Below, piece by piece: positions 1 through 7,240 of a stretch of DNA of 12,991 bases. The stretch spans positions 1 to 12,991 of the forward strand of contig JBHJHK010000525.1 in assembly GCA_050330975.1 (NCBI GenBank). The letters run 5' to 3'. The notes below the pieces were generated by a model, which worked only from the letters and a program-made list of their open reading frames with translations, was not told the origin of the DNA and made no database searches. This stretch comes from JBHJHK01 sp050330975. GTDB taxonomy: Bacteria > Pseudomonadota > Gammaproteobacteria > Competibacterales > Competibacteraceae. Every line of letters starts with the position of its first letter. The stretch's first letter is position 1. The position numbers were made by a program, and so were the translations under genes.

Positions 1-137
1 GTGGTTACTGTGCCCGGTTGTGTATAAGTGGTGTTTCTGCCTCCTGGGTTGCTTCGGGTTTTGGTTTATCCCGGCATAGGTTGGGGGAGAGATTAGCAGC
101 TGGGACCGCCTAGAGGCCAGTCTCGCCGCCCTTGGGG
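1..137. other. Non-coding stretch downstream of the ComEA-like gene
   Basis: This 137-base stretch lies 3' of the last minus-strand gene and is cut by the window edge. It is less GC-rich than the genes, with T-rich runs on the + strand around 35-70. I see no tRNA fold, no convincing open frame and no GC stem followed by a T tract that would mark an intrinsic terminator for the minus-strand genes. A TATAAG at 22-27 on the + strand resembles a -10 box, but I see no matching -35 and no gene after it. Confidence 0.5.
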
Positions 138-533
138 TCACCAAGGACCCTCGACCTCCCCAGAGCCTTCAATGTCGCCGTCGACCTCGCCGCTAGGGGC
201 GCCGGGGGAAGCCTCCACCAGGGCCGGGGGTTGGCCTGACACCGTCATCTGCTGGCGGTTGCGCTCGACGGTCTTGACGCCGATGCCCGACACCCGGGTC
301 AGGTCATCCACCGACAAGAAGGGGCCGTTTTCCTCCCGCTCGGCGATGATGGCGGCGGCTTTGACCGTCCCCACCCCATTGATGGCGGCGGCCAATTCCG
401 CCGCCGAGGCGGTGTTGAGATCCACGGGGGCGGCCGAAGCCATCCCCCCCGTCCCGAGGCCCAAGGTCAACAGGGCCACCACTGCCAAAGCGCGGTAGCG
501 AGCGGTGTTCAATAGCGTCTTCAAAGTCATCAT
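138..533 (-). CDS. Exported ComEA-like helix-hairpin-helix protein
   Basis: Predicted 131-residue secreted protein of the ComEA helix-hairpin-helix family, which binds double-stranded DNA without sequence specificity; ComEA proteins act in periplasmic DNA uptake during transformation. Residues 1-34 look like a Sec signal peptide: Lys/Arg near the start, a hydrophobic core (ALAVVALLTLGLG) and an ASA-AP cleavage site. Residues 37-97 begin with the typical VDLNTAS and hold two hairpins, INGVGTVKA and VSGIGVKT. The remaining 34 residues form a Pro/Gly-rich acidic tail ending in EGPW, which is not part of the domain. I chose the ATG at 533 because AAGGAG lies 7 bases upstream; a second ATG follows at 530, and an upstream TTG at 554 lacks support. 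It is separated from pyrF by a structured 137-base leader. A role in competence is an inference from the family; single-domain homologues also occur in species not known to be competent. Confidence 0.85.
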   Translation of the reverse strand: MMTLKTLLNTARYRALAVVALLTLGLGTGGMASAAPVDLNTASAAELAAAINGVGTVKAAAIIAEREENGPFLSVDDLTRVSGIGVKTVERNRQQMTVSGQPPALVEASPGAPSGEVDGDIEGSGEVEGPW

Positions 534-540
534 GGCAGGT

Positions 541-546
541 CTCCTT
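541..546 (-). promoter_or_regulatory. Ribosome binding site of the ComEA-like gene
   Basis: AAGGAG read on the minus strand, with 7 bases between GGAG and the ATG at 533. It is the strongest Shine-Dalgarno match noticed in the window and decides the start codon. Its first three bases (546-544) lie in the 3' arm of a 9-base inverted repeat with 638-646, so it may be partly masked in the folded leader. Confidence 0.75.
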
Positions 547-646
547 CGTCGCAAAGGGAAAGCTGGGTTGCGTCCCCCGGCAATGGGTCATTGCTCGAGG
601 TGACGACGCCCATTGTGTCCCGGGGGCCACACCCCGAGCGACGAAG
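544..646 (-). promoter_or_regulatory. Structured leader of the ComEA-like gene, nested inverted repeats
   Basis: The gap between pyrF and the ComEA-like gene contains two nested inverted repeats. The outer one is CTTCGTCGC at 544-552 against GCGACGAAG at 638-646, a perfect 9-base match whose 3' arm in the transcript includes the first three bases of the AAGGAG ribosome binding site. The inner one is CCCCCGGCAATGGG at 574-587 against 609-626, with 14 pairs interrupted by a 4-base bulge (616-619). A competing small hairpin is also possible: CAATG 581-585 with CATTG 589-593, which would compete with CATTG at 611-615. The inner stem is not followed by a T tract on the minus strand, so it is not a standard terminator. 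The pairings are seen directly; a regulatory role (occlusion of the ribosome binding site or a switch between folds) is inference. Confidence 0.55.
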
Positions 647-654
647 CCAGACGC

Positions 655-664
655 ATTATTTAAA
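655..664 (-). promoter_or_regulatory. Candidate -10 region for the ComEA-like gene
   Basis: An AT-rich island in GC-rich DNA directly after the pyrF stop. Read on the minus strand it contains AATAAT (660-655), five of six matches to TATAAT. Transcription starting about 7 bases later, near 648, would begin the RNA just before the 5' arm (646-638) of the leader helix. I find no good -35 hexamer at 16-19 bases upstream, so this is a weak call. Confidence 0.3.
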
Positions 665-670
665 TGACAT

Positions 671-1405
671 CTAACGCGGTTTGGCAGTGCCGCAGCGCCG
701 GTACAGGGCGTCGACTACGGCCCGCGGTTGAGGAGAACGGGTGATGGGGCGACCGATGACCAAATCATCGGCCCCGGCGGCCAACGCCGCCTCGGGGGTG
801 GCGACCCGCCGTTGGTCGTCGTCCGCCACGGTGGACATGGCGTCTGCCCCCGGAGAGGGGCGGATCCCCGGGGTCACCAAGCGCACCTCGACCCCCAAGG
901 AGGCCCGCAAGGTCGCCACTTCCCAGGGGGAACACACCAAGCCGTCGGCGCCCGCAACGCGGGCCAGGCGGGCCAGGCGCAACACCCAGGCCGCCGGGGC
1001 CTCGGGGACACCCAAGGCGACCACATCGTCGGCCTCTAGGCTGGTGAGGAGGGTGACAGCCAGCAGTCTAGGGCGGGGGTTAAAGGCCTCTAGGGCATCT
1101 CGGGCCGCCGCCACCATGGCCGTCCCGCCCAGGCTGTGGACGTCCACCATCTCCACCCCCAGGGCCGCAGCGGCCCGACAGGCCCGGGCGACGGTGTGGG
1201 GAATGTCGTGGAATTTCAAATCCAAGAACACCCCAAACCCCGCCGCCACCAGGCGCTCCACCAGGGGAGGGCCGGCGGCGGTGAACAGCTCTTGGCCCAC
1301 CTTGAGACGGCAGCGATGGGGATCAAGGGCCGTGGCCAGGGCCCAAGCGGCGTCGTAGTCGGCGACATCCAACGCCACGATCAGCGGCGACACAGGTTGG
1401 AACAT
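671..1405 (-). CDS. pyrF: Orotidine 5'-phosphate decarboxylase
   Basis: Class I OMP decarboxylase, 244 residues, the last step of de novo UMP synthesis (OMP to UMP plus CO2), cytosolic TIM barrel dimer. Visible signatures are ALD at 11-13, LKVG at 34-37, the catalytic DxKxxD as D62, K64 and D67 in FLDLKFHDIP, the phosphate-loop region VTPGIRPSP and the C-terminal GRPIT. Length is close to the E. coli enzyme (245). The segment after TPGIRP carries a few extra residues before DQRR. The ATG at 1405 gives the best N-terminus, with TGAGG lying some 12 bases upstream. A TTG at 1423 would overlap the lapB stop and add six residues; it cannot be excluded. Position directly after lapB is the usual gammaproteobacterial order. 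Function is secure, start less so. Confidence 0.95.
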   Translation of the reverse strand: MFQPVSPLIVALDVADYDAAWALATALDPHRCRLKVGQELFTAAGPPLVERLVAAGFGVFLDLKFHDIPHTVARACRAAAALGVEMVDVHSLGGTAMVAAARDALEAFNPRPRLLAVTLLTSLEADDVVALGVPEAPAAWVLRLARLARVAGADGLVCSPWEVATLRASLGVEVRLVTPGIRPSPGADAMSTVADDDQRRVATPEAALAAGADDLVIGRPITRSPQPRAVVDALYRRCGTAKPR

Positions 1406-1419
1406 GGGGGGCACTGGCC

Positions 1420-2616
1420 TCAAAATTCGGTGGCGACCTCGGGCGTCCGCGAAACCCTAGCCGGGGAGGTGGCGTCTTCTCGGGGCACCAGCCCCCCCCA
1501 CGCACCACAGCGCCCACAGCGCCACTGGAGGTGGGGCAACTCAAAGCCGCAGTGGTCACAGACATAGGGAATGCCCCGGGGCAGGGTATCCATGACAATA
1601 GCATGGCAGGTGGCCCACTCGGGATGGGGATGGCCTTGGTCGTTGACCAGGCGCAACTGCAACAAATAACGCAGGGCCAAGCTGGATGGCCGATGGCGCA
1701 GTTCCGACTCCAACCACGCCACGGCCAGGTCCCGCTGGCCGTCTTCCGCCATCAACTCGGCGCAGGCCATCATGGTGGTGCCGGCGGGGTGGCGGCGCTG
1801 GAGGCCCCGGAGGTATTCCAGCAGTTCGGCCCGGCGGTAGAGGGCGGTATAGCCTTGGATCAGGGGGGCTAGGGCCAGGGGCATAAAGCGCGAGTCCTGG
1901 TATTCCACCCGCTGGAGGACGGCCACCGCCTGGGTGGGGTCCCCCTTGGCGAGGGCCAATTCCCCCAAAGTCAGACTGGCCCGCACACAGCGCTCATCGC
2001 GCCGCAGAGCCCGCTGGAGGTGGTGGTGGGCGACATCGGGTTCCCCCCGGGCCAACGCCCCATCGGCCAGCTCGCAGTGGTAGTGGGCCACGGGTTTGGC
2101 GACGCGCCGCACCCCCAACCCCAGCAACCGTTCCCCACCGTCGAGGGCCTGGGGCCAATCTTGCTGCTGCTCGGCGATGACCATCAACCGCTCTAGGGCC
2201 GTGACCCCGCAGCGTTGCTGGCGGTGGGTGGGGGAAAACTGGCGAAATACCGCTTCGGCCCGGTCGAGGAGTCCGGCGCTGAGGTAGTCCTCGCCGAGTT
2301 CCACCAGCGCGGCGTGGCGCTGGTCGACGCTCAACTGCGACAGGGTGCTCAGGTGGCGGTGCAAATGAATCGCCCAGTTCAACTCGCCGCGCTGGCGAAA
2401 TACCTTGCCCAGAGTGATGTAGCTGTCGGCGGTGTCGGGGGCGATGGAAAAGTTGGCAATGGTCGCCGCTACGGTGTGGTCGGGCTGGTCCAGTTGAAAA
2501 TCCAGCGGGCCGCGCCCCTCGGGAGACCACGCCTTGCCCGGGGACGCCTCCCGCTTGGCCATCCAAAAGCCAGAGGCGGCTGCCACGGGAAGCAGCAGCC
2601 AGAGCCAATCGCTCAT
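1420..2616 (-). CDS. lapB: Lipopolysaccharide assembly protein B (YciM)
   Basis: LapB, 398 residues (E. coli 389), an inner-membrane anchored TPR protein that with FtsH controls LpxC turnover and so balances LPS and phospholipid synthesis. Residues 3-18 form the N-terminal membrane anchor (WLWLLLPVAAASGFW). A series of TPR repeats follows; YITLGKVFRQRGELNWAI and LGEDYLSAGLLDRAEAVF are clear matches, while the first repeat (about residues 38-66) is poorly conserved. Near the C-terminus is the rubredoxin-like metal site needed for function, CDHC and CGRC about 13 residues apart. The start ATG overlaps the lapA stop as ATGA, so the two are translationally coupled. A run of eight G on the coding strand (1492-1499) near the end stays in frame. 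Confidence 0.95.
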   Translation of the reverse strand: MSDWLWLLLPVAAASGFWMAKREASPGKAWSPEGRGPLDFQLDQPDHTVAATIANFSIAPDTADSYITLGKVFRQRGELNWAIHLHRHLSTLSQLSVDQRHAALVELGEDYLSAGLLDRAEAVFRQFSPTHRQQRCGVTALERLMVIAEQQQDWPQALDGGERLLGLGVRRVAKPVAHYHCELADGALARGEPDVAHHHLQRALRRDERCVRASLTLGELALAKGDPTQAVAVLQRVEYQDSRFMPLALAPLIQGYTALYRRAELLEYLRGLQRRHPAGTTMMACAELMAEDGQRDLAVAWLESELRHRPSSLALRYLLQLRLVNDQGHPHPEWATCHAIVMDTLPRGIPYVCDHCGFELPHLQWRCGRCGAWGGLVPREDATSPARVSRTPEVATEF

Positions 2617-2918
2617 GGGCGCTGGAAACGCGCCTCCATCCACTGTCGCTGCTCGGCGATGAGTTGGTCGCGCTCCTCGACTTCCCCCTGGAGGAGATAC
2701 AGGCGATGGCGCAACGGCCACACCAAACCCAACAACACCCCGAGGAGGGTGACGACGATCCCACCGACAAAGGCGATGATGGTTAAGGCACCCACGGAGA
2801 GCATGAGACCTTCGGCGCCAAGATGAAGGGACACTGGCTGTTGGTGGGCCATGACCCACTGGACGCCAACGCTAAACACCAACAGACACAACACCACGAG
2901 GATGACGAGTCGAATCAC
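2613..2918 (-). CDS. lapA: Lipopolysaccharide assembly protein A (YciS)
   Basis: Small inner-membrane protein of 101 residues (E. coli LapA 102) that works with LapB in LPS assembly. Two hydrophobic segments are visible, IRLVILVVLCLLVFSVGVQW at residues 2-21 and LSVGALTIIAFVGGIVVTLL about residues 40-60. A charged C-terminal stretch with coiled-coil character follows (LLQGEVEERDQLIAEQRQWM). The GTG start at 2918 is preceded by AGGAAAAA at a suitable distance and places the first membrane segment at the very N-terminus, as in the family; a longer in-frame extension runs back into ihfB sequence and is not protein-like. The stop overlaps the lapB start. ihfB ends 34 bases upstream. Confidence 0.92.
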   Translation of the reverse strand: MIRLVILVVLCLLVFSVGVQWVMAHQQPVSLHLGAEGLMLSVGALTIIAFVGGIVVTLLGVLLGLVWPLRHRLYLLQGEVEERDQLIAEQRQWMEARFQRP

Positions 2919-2952
2919 GGCGTTTTTCCTGGGGTTTGGAGTGGACTGTCCA

Positions 2953-3249
2953 TCAGTCGGGATCGGATTCTGGGGTGTTGACCCGTTCCCGCAGTTCCTT
3001 GCCGGGTTTGAAGTGGGGCACATACTTGCCGGGGAGGGCGACGGAGTCCCCGGTTTTGGGGTTGCGCCCCACTCGAGGGGGGCGAAAATGGAGGGAAAAA
3101 CTGCCAAAACCGCGGATCTCGATGCGCTCACCGCTGGACAGGGATTCGCTCATCTGTTCGATGAGCGCCTTGACCGCCAGCTCGACATCTTTATGGGGCA
3201 AATCGAGTTTTTTTTGGGCGAGGGCCTCGATGAGCTCCGACTTGGTCAT
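2953..3249 (-). CDS. ihfB: Integration host factor subunit beta
   Basis: IHF beta subunit, 98 residues (E. coli 94). With IhfA it forms the nucleoid protein that binds specific sites and bends DNA sharply, acting in recombination, replication and sigma-54 transcription. The start MTKSELIEALAQK, the central IRGFGSFSLHFRPPR and the GRNPKTG loop at 61-67, whose proline intercalates between base pairs, are all present, as is the YVPHFKPGKELRERV tail typical of the beta chain. The last eight residues are a short polar extension. GGAG lies 8 bases before the ATG. The gene sits 50 bases after rpsA, the standard rpsA-ihfB-lapAB order. Confidence 0.96.
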   Translation of the reverse strand: MTKSELIEALAQKKLDLPHKDVELAVKALIEQMSESLSSGERIEIRGFGSFSLHFRPPRVGRNPKTGDSVALPGKYVPHFKPGKELRERVNTPESDPD

Positions 3250-3299
3250 GGACGATCTCCGCTGTGGTCAGACGAGCCAAAATGGGTGATCCTGGGGGA

Positions 3300-4976
3300 T
3301 TAGCCGTCTTGACCGCCCATCTGCTCTTTGAAGATATCCCCCAAAGTGGCGGTGCCCGGAGTCGACTTGCGGCTGTACTCCTGGAGGGCTTCCGCTTCCT
3401 CGGCGTTCTCCTTGGCCTTGATGGACAAGGTGATGGCGCGGTTTTTCTTGTCGACGTTGATGAACTTGGCCTCGACCTCTTCGCCGAGATTCAACACCGT
3501 ACGAGCGTCTTCCACCCGCTCCCGGGCGAGCTCCGAGGCCCGCAAGGTACCCTCGACGCCGTTGCCCAGGTCGATGGTGGCGCCCTTGGCATCCAGGGCC
3601 GTCACCACACCGGTGACGATACTGCCCTTGGGGTTCTCGGCGACAAACCCCGAGAAGGGGTCTTTGTCGAGCTGTTTGATCCCCAGGGAGATGCGCTCCC
3701 GCTCGGGGTCCACCGCCAACACCACCGCCTCAACTTCCTGGCCCTTCTTGTAATCCCGCACGGCTTCTTCCCCGGGGGCATTCCAGGAGATATCCGACAG
3801 ATGGACCAGGCCGTCGATGCCGCCGTCGAGGCCGATGAATATGCCGAAGTCGGTGATGGATTTGATCTTGCCCACCACCCGGTCGCCTTTGTTGTTGCCG
3901 GAGGCGAAGTCGTCCCAGGGGTTGGAACGGCACTGCTTCATGCCCAGGGATATCCGCCGGCGGTCTTCGTCGATGTCCAGTACCTGGACTTCGACTTCTT
4001 CCCCCAGGGCGACCACTTTGTGGGGATTGACGTTCTTGTTGGTCCAGTCCATCTCCGAAACGTGGACCAGACCCTCCACGCCCTCTTCCACTTCGACGAA
4101 GCAGCCGTAGTCGGCGATGTTGGTGACCCGGCCAAACAGCCGGGTACCCACGGGGTAGCGACGGGCCAAGGCCACCCAGGGATCGTCCCCCAGTTGCTTG
4201 AGCCCCAGGGACACCCGGTTGCGATCCCGGTCGAACTTGAGGACCTTGACCTCGATTTCGTCGCCGACGTTGACCACCTCGGAGGGGTGCTTGACCCGCT
4301 TCCAGGCCATGTCGGTGATGTGCAGCAACCCGTCGATGCCCCCCAGGTCCAAGAAGGCCCCGTAGTCGGTGAGGTTCTTGACCACACCCTTGACGACTTG
4401 ACCTTCGTGGAGATTTTCCAGCAGAGCCTCGCGCTCGGCGCTGTACTCTTGCTCCACCACCGCCCGGCGGGACACCACGACGTTGTTGCGCCGCCGGTCG
4501 AGTTTGATGACCTTGAACTCCAGCTCTTTGCCTTCCAGGTAGGCGGCGTCTCGCACCGGGCGCATGTCCACCAGGGAACCCGGCAAAAAGGCCCGGATTT
4601 CGCCGATGTCGACGGTGAAACCACCCTTGACCTTACCGGAGATCATGCCAGTGACGATGTCTTCGGCTTCGTAGGCCTTCTCCAGCACCGACCACACCCG
4701 CGCCCGCTTGGCCTTCTCCCGGGACAGGCGAGTCTCGCCGAAGCCGTCTTCCACAGCGTCGAGGGCGACTTCGACATCGTCGCCCACCTGAACCTCTAAC
4801 TCGCCGTTTTCGTTACGAAACTGCTCGATGGGCACCAAGCCTTCCGACTTGAGGCCAGCGTTGATCACCACGGCGTCATCGCGGATTTCCACCACGCTGC
4901 CCACCACGATGGACCCGGGTTGCATCTGCTTGTCGTTGAGGCTTTGTTCGAACAGCTCGGCAAAACTTTCAGTCAT
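3300..4976 (-). CDS. rpsA: 30S ribosomal protein S1
   Basis: Ribosomal protein S1, 558 residues (E. coli 557). It tethers mRNA to the 30S subunit and unfolds it for initiation. Six S1 OB-fold repeats can be read at about residues 21-87, 105-171, 192-260, 277-347, 364-434 and 451-520. The first two bind the ribosome and diverge from the others; the last four have the usual GxVxxxxDYGxFV core, e.g. VKNLTDYGAFLDLGGIDG. No domain is missing. The ATG at 4976 gives the family N-terminus MTESFAELFEQSL. No clear Shine-Dalgarno is seen before it, as in the E. coli rpsA leader, which fits the known autoregulation of this gene by S1. It follows cmk by 82 bases and precedes ihfB by 50. Confidence 0.97.
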   Translation of the reverse strand: MTESFAELFEQSLNDKQMQPGSIVVGSVVEIRDDAVVINAGLKSEGLVPIEQFRNENGELEVQVGDDVEVALDAVEDGFGETRLSREKAKRARVWSVLEKAYEAEDIVTGMISGKVKGGFTVDIGEIRAFLPGSLVDMRPVRDAAYLEGKELEFKVIKLDRRRNNVVVSRRAVVEQEYSAEREALLENLHEGQVVKGVVKNLTDYGAFLDLGGIDGLLHITDMAWKRVKHPSEVVNVGDEIEVKVLKFDRDRNRVSLGLKQLGDDPWVALARRYPVGTRLFGRVTNIADYGCFVEVEEGVEGLVHVSEMDWTNKNVNPHKVVALGEEVEVQVLDIDEDRRRISLGMKQCRSNPWDDFASGNNKGDRVVGKIKSITDFGIFIGLDGGIDGLVHLSDISWNAPGEEAVRDYKKGQEVEAVVLAVDPERERISLGIKQLDKDPFSGFVAENPKGSIVTGVVTALDAKGATIDLGNGVEGTLRASELARERVEDARTVLNLGEEVEAKFINVDKKNRAITLSIKAKENAEEAEALQEYSRKSTPGTATLGDIFKEQMGGQDG

Positions 4977-5005
4977 AAATGGTGGCTCTGGGAATACATC
5001 TTCGA

Positions 5006-5028
5006 GCGGCCCACCAGGGGTCGGCCGC
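5006..5028 (-). promoter_or_regulatory. Hairpin in the rpsA leader
   Basis: A perfect 6-base inverted repeat, GCGGCC at 5006-5011 and GGCCGC at 5023-5028. Within the 11-base loop a further ACC/GGT pair can extend the stem past one mismatch, leaving a three-base loop. It ends 29 bases before the rpsA ATG and no T tract follows on the minus strand, so it does not look like a terminator. E. coli rpsA translation is controlled by folded leader hairpins recognised by S1; this could be a short counterpart, which is inference. A CTGACA on the minus strand (5057-5052) resembles a -35 box, but the -10 position after it is poor. Confidence 0.45.
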
Positions 5029-5058
5029 GGGTTAATGGGTTGAACTTCCAGTGTCAGT

Positions 5059-5771
5059 TCAGGAGCTTGGGCCCCTTTGCTGCAGCGGCGTCAGTCGTTC
5101 GTGGACCAGGGCGATGACGCGTTGGTACACCGTTGTGCTATCGAGCTGCGTCGTGTCGATGACCACGGCGCCCAGCGCCGGTTTTAACGGCGCAGTGGAT
5201 CGATTGGCGTCGCGGCTGTCACGGGCAGTGATGCTTTTCGTAAGCTCGGTAAGGTTAGCACTGATGCCCTTTGTCCTCAACTGGTTATAGCGGCGGCGCG
5301 CGCGTTCTTCGGCGGTGGCCCACAGGTAAATTTTAAGTTCGGCGTCGGGAAACACCACCGTGCCCATATCCCGGCCGTCGGCCACCAACCCCGGGGGACG
5401 GCAGAAGCCCCGCTGGCGAGCGAGGAGGGCGGCGCGCACCGGAGGAAGGGCGGCGATGCGGGAGGCGGCGACGCCGCAGGCTTCGCTGCGAATGGCCTCG
5501 GTGACATCGGCGCCCGCCAGCCACACCGCGGTGTGCCCCCCCCCGGCGCACTGGGAAATGCCACTTCCAGCCCTCGGGCCACCTGGGCGAGGGCGTCGGG
5601 GTGGTCTTCCAAGGGTTCGGCGAGCCCCGCCCTGGTGGCGGCATAGGCGGTGAGGCGGTAGAGGGCCCCGCTGTCGAGGAACCACCAATTCAGCTCCTCG
5701 GCCAGGTGTTGGGACAAGGTGCCCTTACCCACCCCCGAGGGTCCGTCGACGGTGATGACCGGCGCGTCCAC
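5059..5771 (-). pseudogene. cmk: Cytidylate kinase, reading frame broken at a G9 run
   Basis: CMP/dCMP kinase (CMP plus ATP to CDP plus ADP). The two halves lie in different frames. The first runs from a GTG at 5771 (TGAGG upstream, 8 bases after the aroA stop) through PVITVDGPSGVGKGT with the P-loop, LDSGALYRL, and LEVAFPSAPGG. The second continues with the homologous WLAGADVTEAIRSE, then LVADGRDMGTVVFPDAELKI and RDSRDANRSTAPL, ending at 5059. The switch falls on nine consecutive C on the + strand (5536-5544), G on the coding strand; one extra G or two fewer restores a product of about 236-237 residues, normal for the family (E. coli 227). All catalytic regions are present apart from this. 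Because cmk is important for growth and the break sits in the longest homopolymer in any gene here, a sequence error or a slippage-variable tract is more likely than true loss. Confidence 0.88.
5536..5544. repeat. C9/G9 homopolymer at the cmk frame break
   Basis: Nine C in a row on the + strand (nine G on the cmk coding strand). Upstream codons match cytidylate kinase in one frame and downstream codons in another, and the change of frame coincides with this run. C8 and G8 runs elsewhere (1492-1499 in lapB, near 12153-12160 in gyrA) stay in frame. Confidence 0.9.
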
Positions 5772-5779
5772 GGTAAACC

Positions 5780-7114
5780 TCAAACCCGACGGATGCTCAA
5801 CCCCGCCCGGTGCGCCACATCCACAAAGCCCGGGAAAGACGTGGCCACGTTGGCGCAATCATCGATGTGCACCTCACCCGCTGCCCGCAACCCCGCCATG
5901 GCCAGGGCCATGGCCACCCGGTGGTCGCCGAGGCTGTCCACCCGTCCCCCGCGGAGCTCGGGTTTGCCGCGGATCACCATGCCGTCCGCCGTGGGGGTGG
6001 TATCGGCCCCCAGGGCATTGAGACCATCGGCCATGGCCTGAATGCGGTCGGACTCCTTGACCCGCAGCTCTTGGGCCCCCTTGAGCACCGTCTCCCCCTT
6101 TGCCACGGCGGCGGCGACAAACAGCGCCGGAAACTCATCGATGGCCAACGGCACCAGGGTTTCGGGGATCTCGATGCCCCTGAGGGCGGCGCTGCGCACC
6201 CGGATGTCGGCCACGGGTTCGGCCCCCAGTACCCGTTGGTTTTCCAGGGTGAGGTCGGCCCCCATGGCTTGGAGCAGGGCGATGATCCCCGCTCGGGTGG
6301 GATTGGTACCCACCCGCTCCAGGACCACCTCCGACCCCGGGGCGATGGAGGCCCCCACCAGAAAGAAGGCCGCCGACGACACGTCGGCGGGGATCTCCAG
6401 GGGGCAGGCAGTGAGGCGCCCGCCCCCGGTGAGGGCGGCGGTGGCGTCCCGGCGCTCCACGTCGTAACCGAAGGCCATGAGCATCCGCTCGGTGTGGTCT
6501 CGGGTGGCGGCGGGCTCGGTGACCGCCGTGCGCCCCTGGGCGTACAATCCCGCTAACAACAGGCAGGACTTCACCTGGGCGCTTGCCAGGGGAGAGGGGT
6601 AGTGGATCCCCGTGAGGGTTTGCCCGCCCCGGATGGCCAGGGGGGCCCGCTCTCCGGGGGCGGCGTCGATGACAGCCCCCATGGCCCGCAACGGCTCGGT
6701 GATCCGCCCCATGGGCCGCTTGGACAAGGAGGCATCGCCGACGAGGACGCTGTCGAAGGGCTGGCCCGCCAATAGCCCGGCCATGAGGCGCATGGCAGTG
6801 CCGGCGTTGCCCATGTCCAGGGGGCCGTCGGGGGCCTTGAGGCCATCGACCCCCACCCCCTTAACTACCACCTGGGGGCGGGGGGCGGTTGCGACCCCGG
6901 GGCCCTGGATGGCCACACCCATGCGCTTGAAGGCCTCCAGGGTGGCCAGGCAATCGGCGCCGTTGAGAAAGCCGTCGACGGCGGTTTCCCCGTCGGCCAA
7001 GGCCCCCAGCATAATGGCTCGGTGGGAGATGGACTTATCGCCGGGAATGGGGAGACGGCCCTGGAGGCATTGGCTGGGCTCGACGATAAAGGCGACGGCT
7101 TGGCTGTGGGCCAT
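5780..7114 (-). CDS. aroA: 3-phosphoshikimate 1-carboxyvinyltransferase (EPSP synthase)
   Basis: EPSP synthase, 444 residues, sixth step of the shikimate pathway (shikimate 3-phosphate plus PEP). Signatures are LPIPGDKSISHRA with Lys27, GNAGTAMRL at 102-110, GDASLSKRPMGRI at 126-138, SAQVKS at 178-183, TRDHTERML, the IDEFP segment and ELRVKESDRI. The pattern resembles the CP4-like class II enzymes and the AroA part of the Pseudomonas TyrA-AroA fusion more than the E. coli enzyme. The position that is Ala100 in CP4 (GNAAT) is Gly here, as in sensitive enzymes, so no tolerance can be claimed. I chose ATG 7114; a TTG at 7126 would add four residues. The stop is 8 bases before the cmk GTG. A 142-base gap with a hairpin separates it from tyrA. 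Confidence 0.95.
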   Translation of the reverse strand: MAHSQAVAFIVEPSQCLQGRLPIPGDKSISHRAIMLGALADGETAVDGFLNGADCLATLEAFKRMGVAIQGPGVATAPRPQVVVKGVGVDGLKAPDGPLDMGNAGTAMRLMAGLLAGQPFDSVLVGDASLSKRPMGRITEPLRAMGAVIDAAPGERAPLAIRGGQTLTGIHYPSPLASAQVKSCLLLAGLYAQGRTAVTEPAATRDHTERMLMAFGYDVERRDATAALTGGGRLTACPLEIPADVSSAAFFLVGASIAPGSEVVLERVGTNPTRAGIIALLQAMGADLTLENQRVLGAEPVADIRVRSAALRGIEIPETLVPLAIDEFPALFVAAAVAKGETVLKGAQELRVKESDRIQAMADGLNALGADTTPTADGMVIRGKPELRGGRVDSLGDHRVAMALAMAGLRAAGEVHIDDCANVATSFPGFVDVAHRAGLSIRRV

Positions 7115-7189
7115 GGTGTTGGGCAACCTTTAGGTCAAAGCCCGGGGCAGGGCGTGGGCGATGGCGCATGGGACGCGGGGCGTTGGGCT

Positions 7190-7223
7190 GGCGTCGGGTG
7201 GGGGACCCACCACCTTCGACGCC
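7190..7223 (-). promoter_or_regulatory. Strong bulged hairpin between tyrA and aroA
   Basis: On the + strand GGCGTCG (7190-7196) pairs with CGACGCC (7217-7223) and GGTGGG (7197-7202) with CCCACC (7206-7211), giving 13 pairs with a three-base loop and a five-base bulge (7212-7216). It lies 76 bases before the aroA ATG. No T tract follows in either direction, so it is not a textbook intrinsic terminator. It may mark RNA processing, attenuation or partial termination between the gyrA-tyrA block and aroA; its function is not known. Confidence 0.5.
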
Positions 7224-7240
7224 AAGGCCTGCAGTGTCGA

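Noticed and set aside
22..27. TATAAG on the + strand as a promoter
   Set aside because: No -35 partner and no + strand gene follows within the window.
574..626. Intrinsic terminator after pyrF
   Set aside because: The stem is strong but is followed on the minus strand by ACGCAACCCAG with no T tract.
3264..4799. 511-codon open frame on the + strand opposite rpsA
   Set aside because: Mirror of the repetitive S1 codon pattern; rpsA on the minus strand is complete with six S1 domains.
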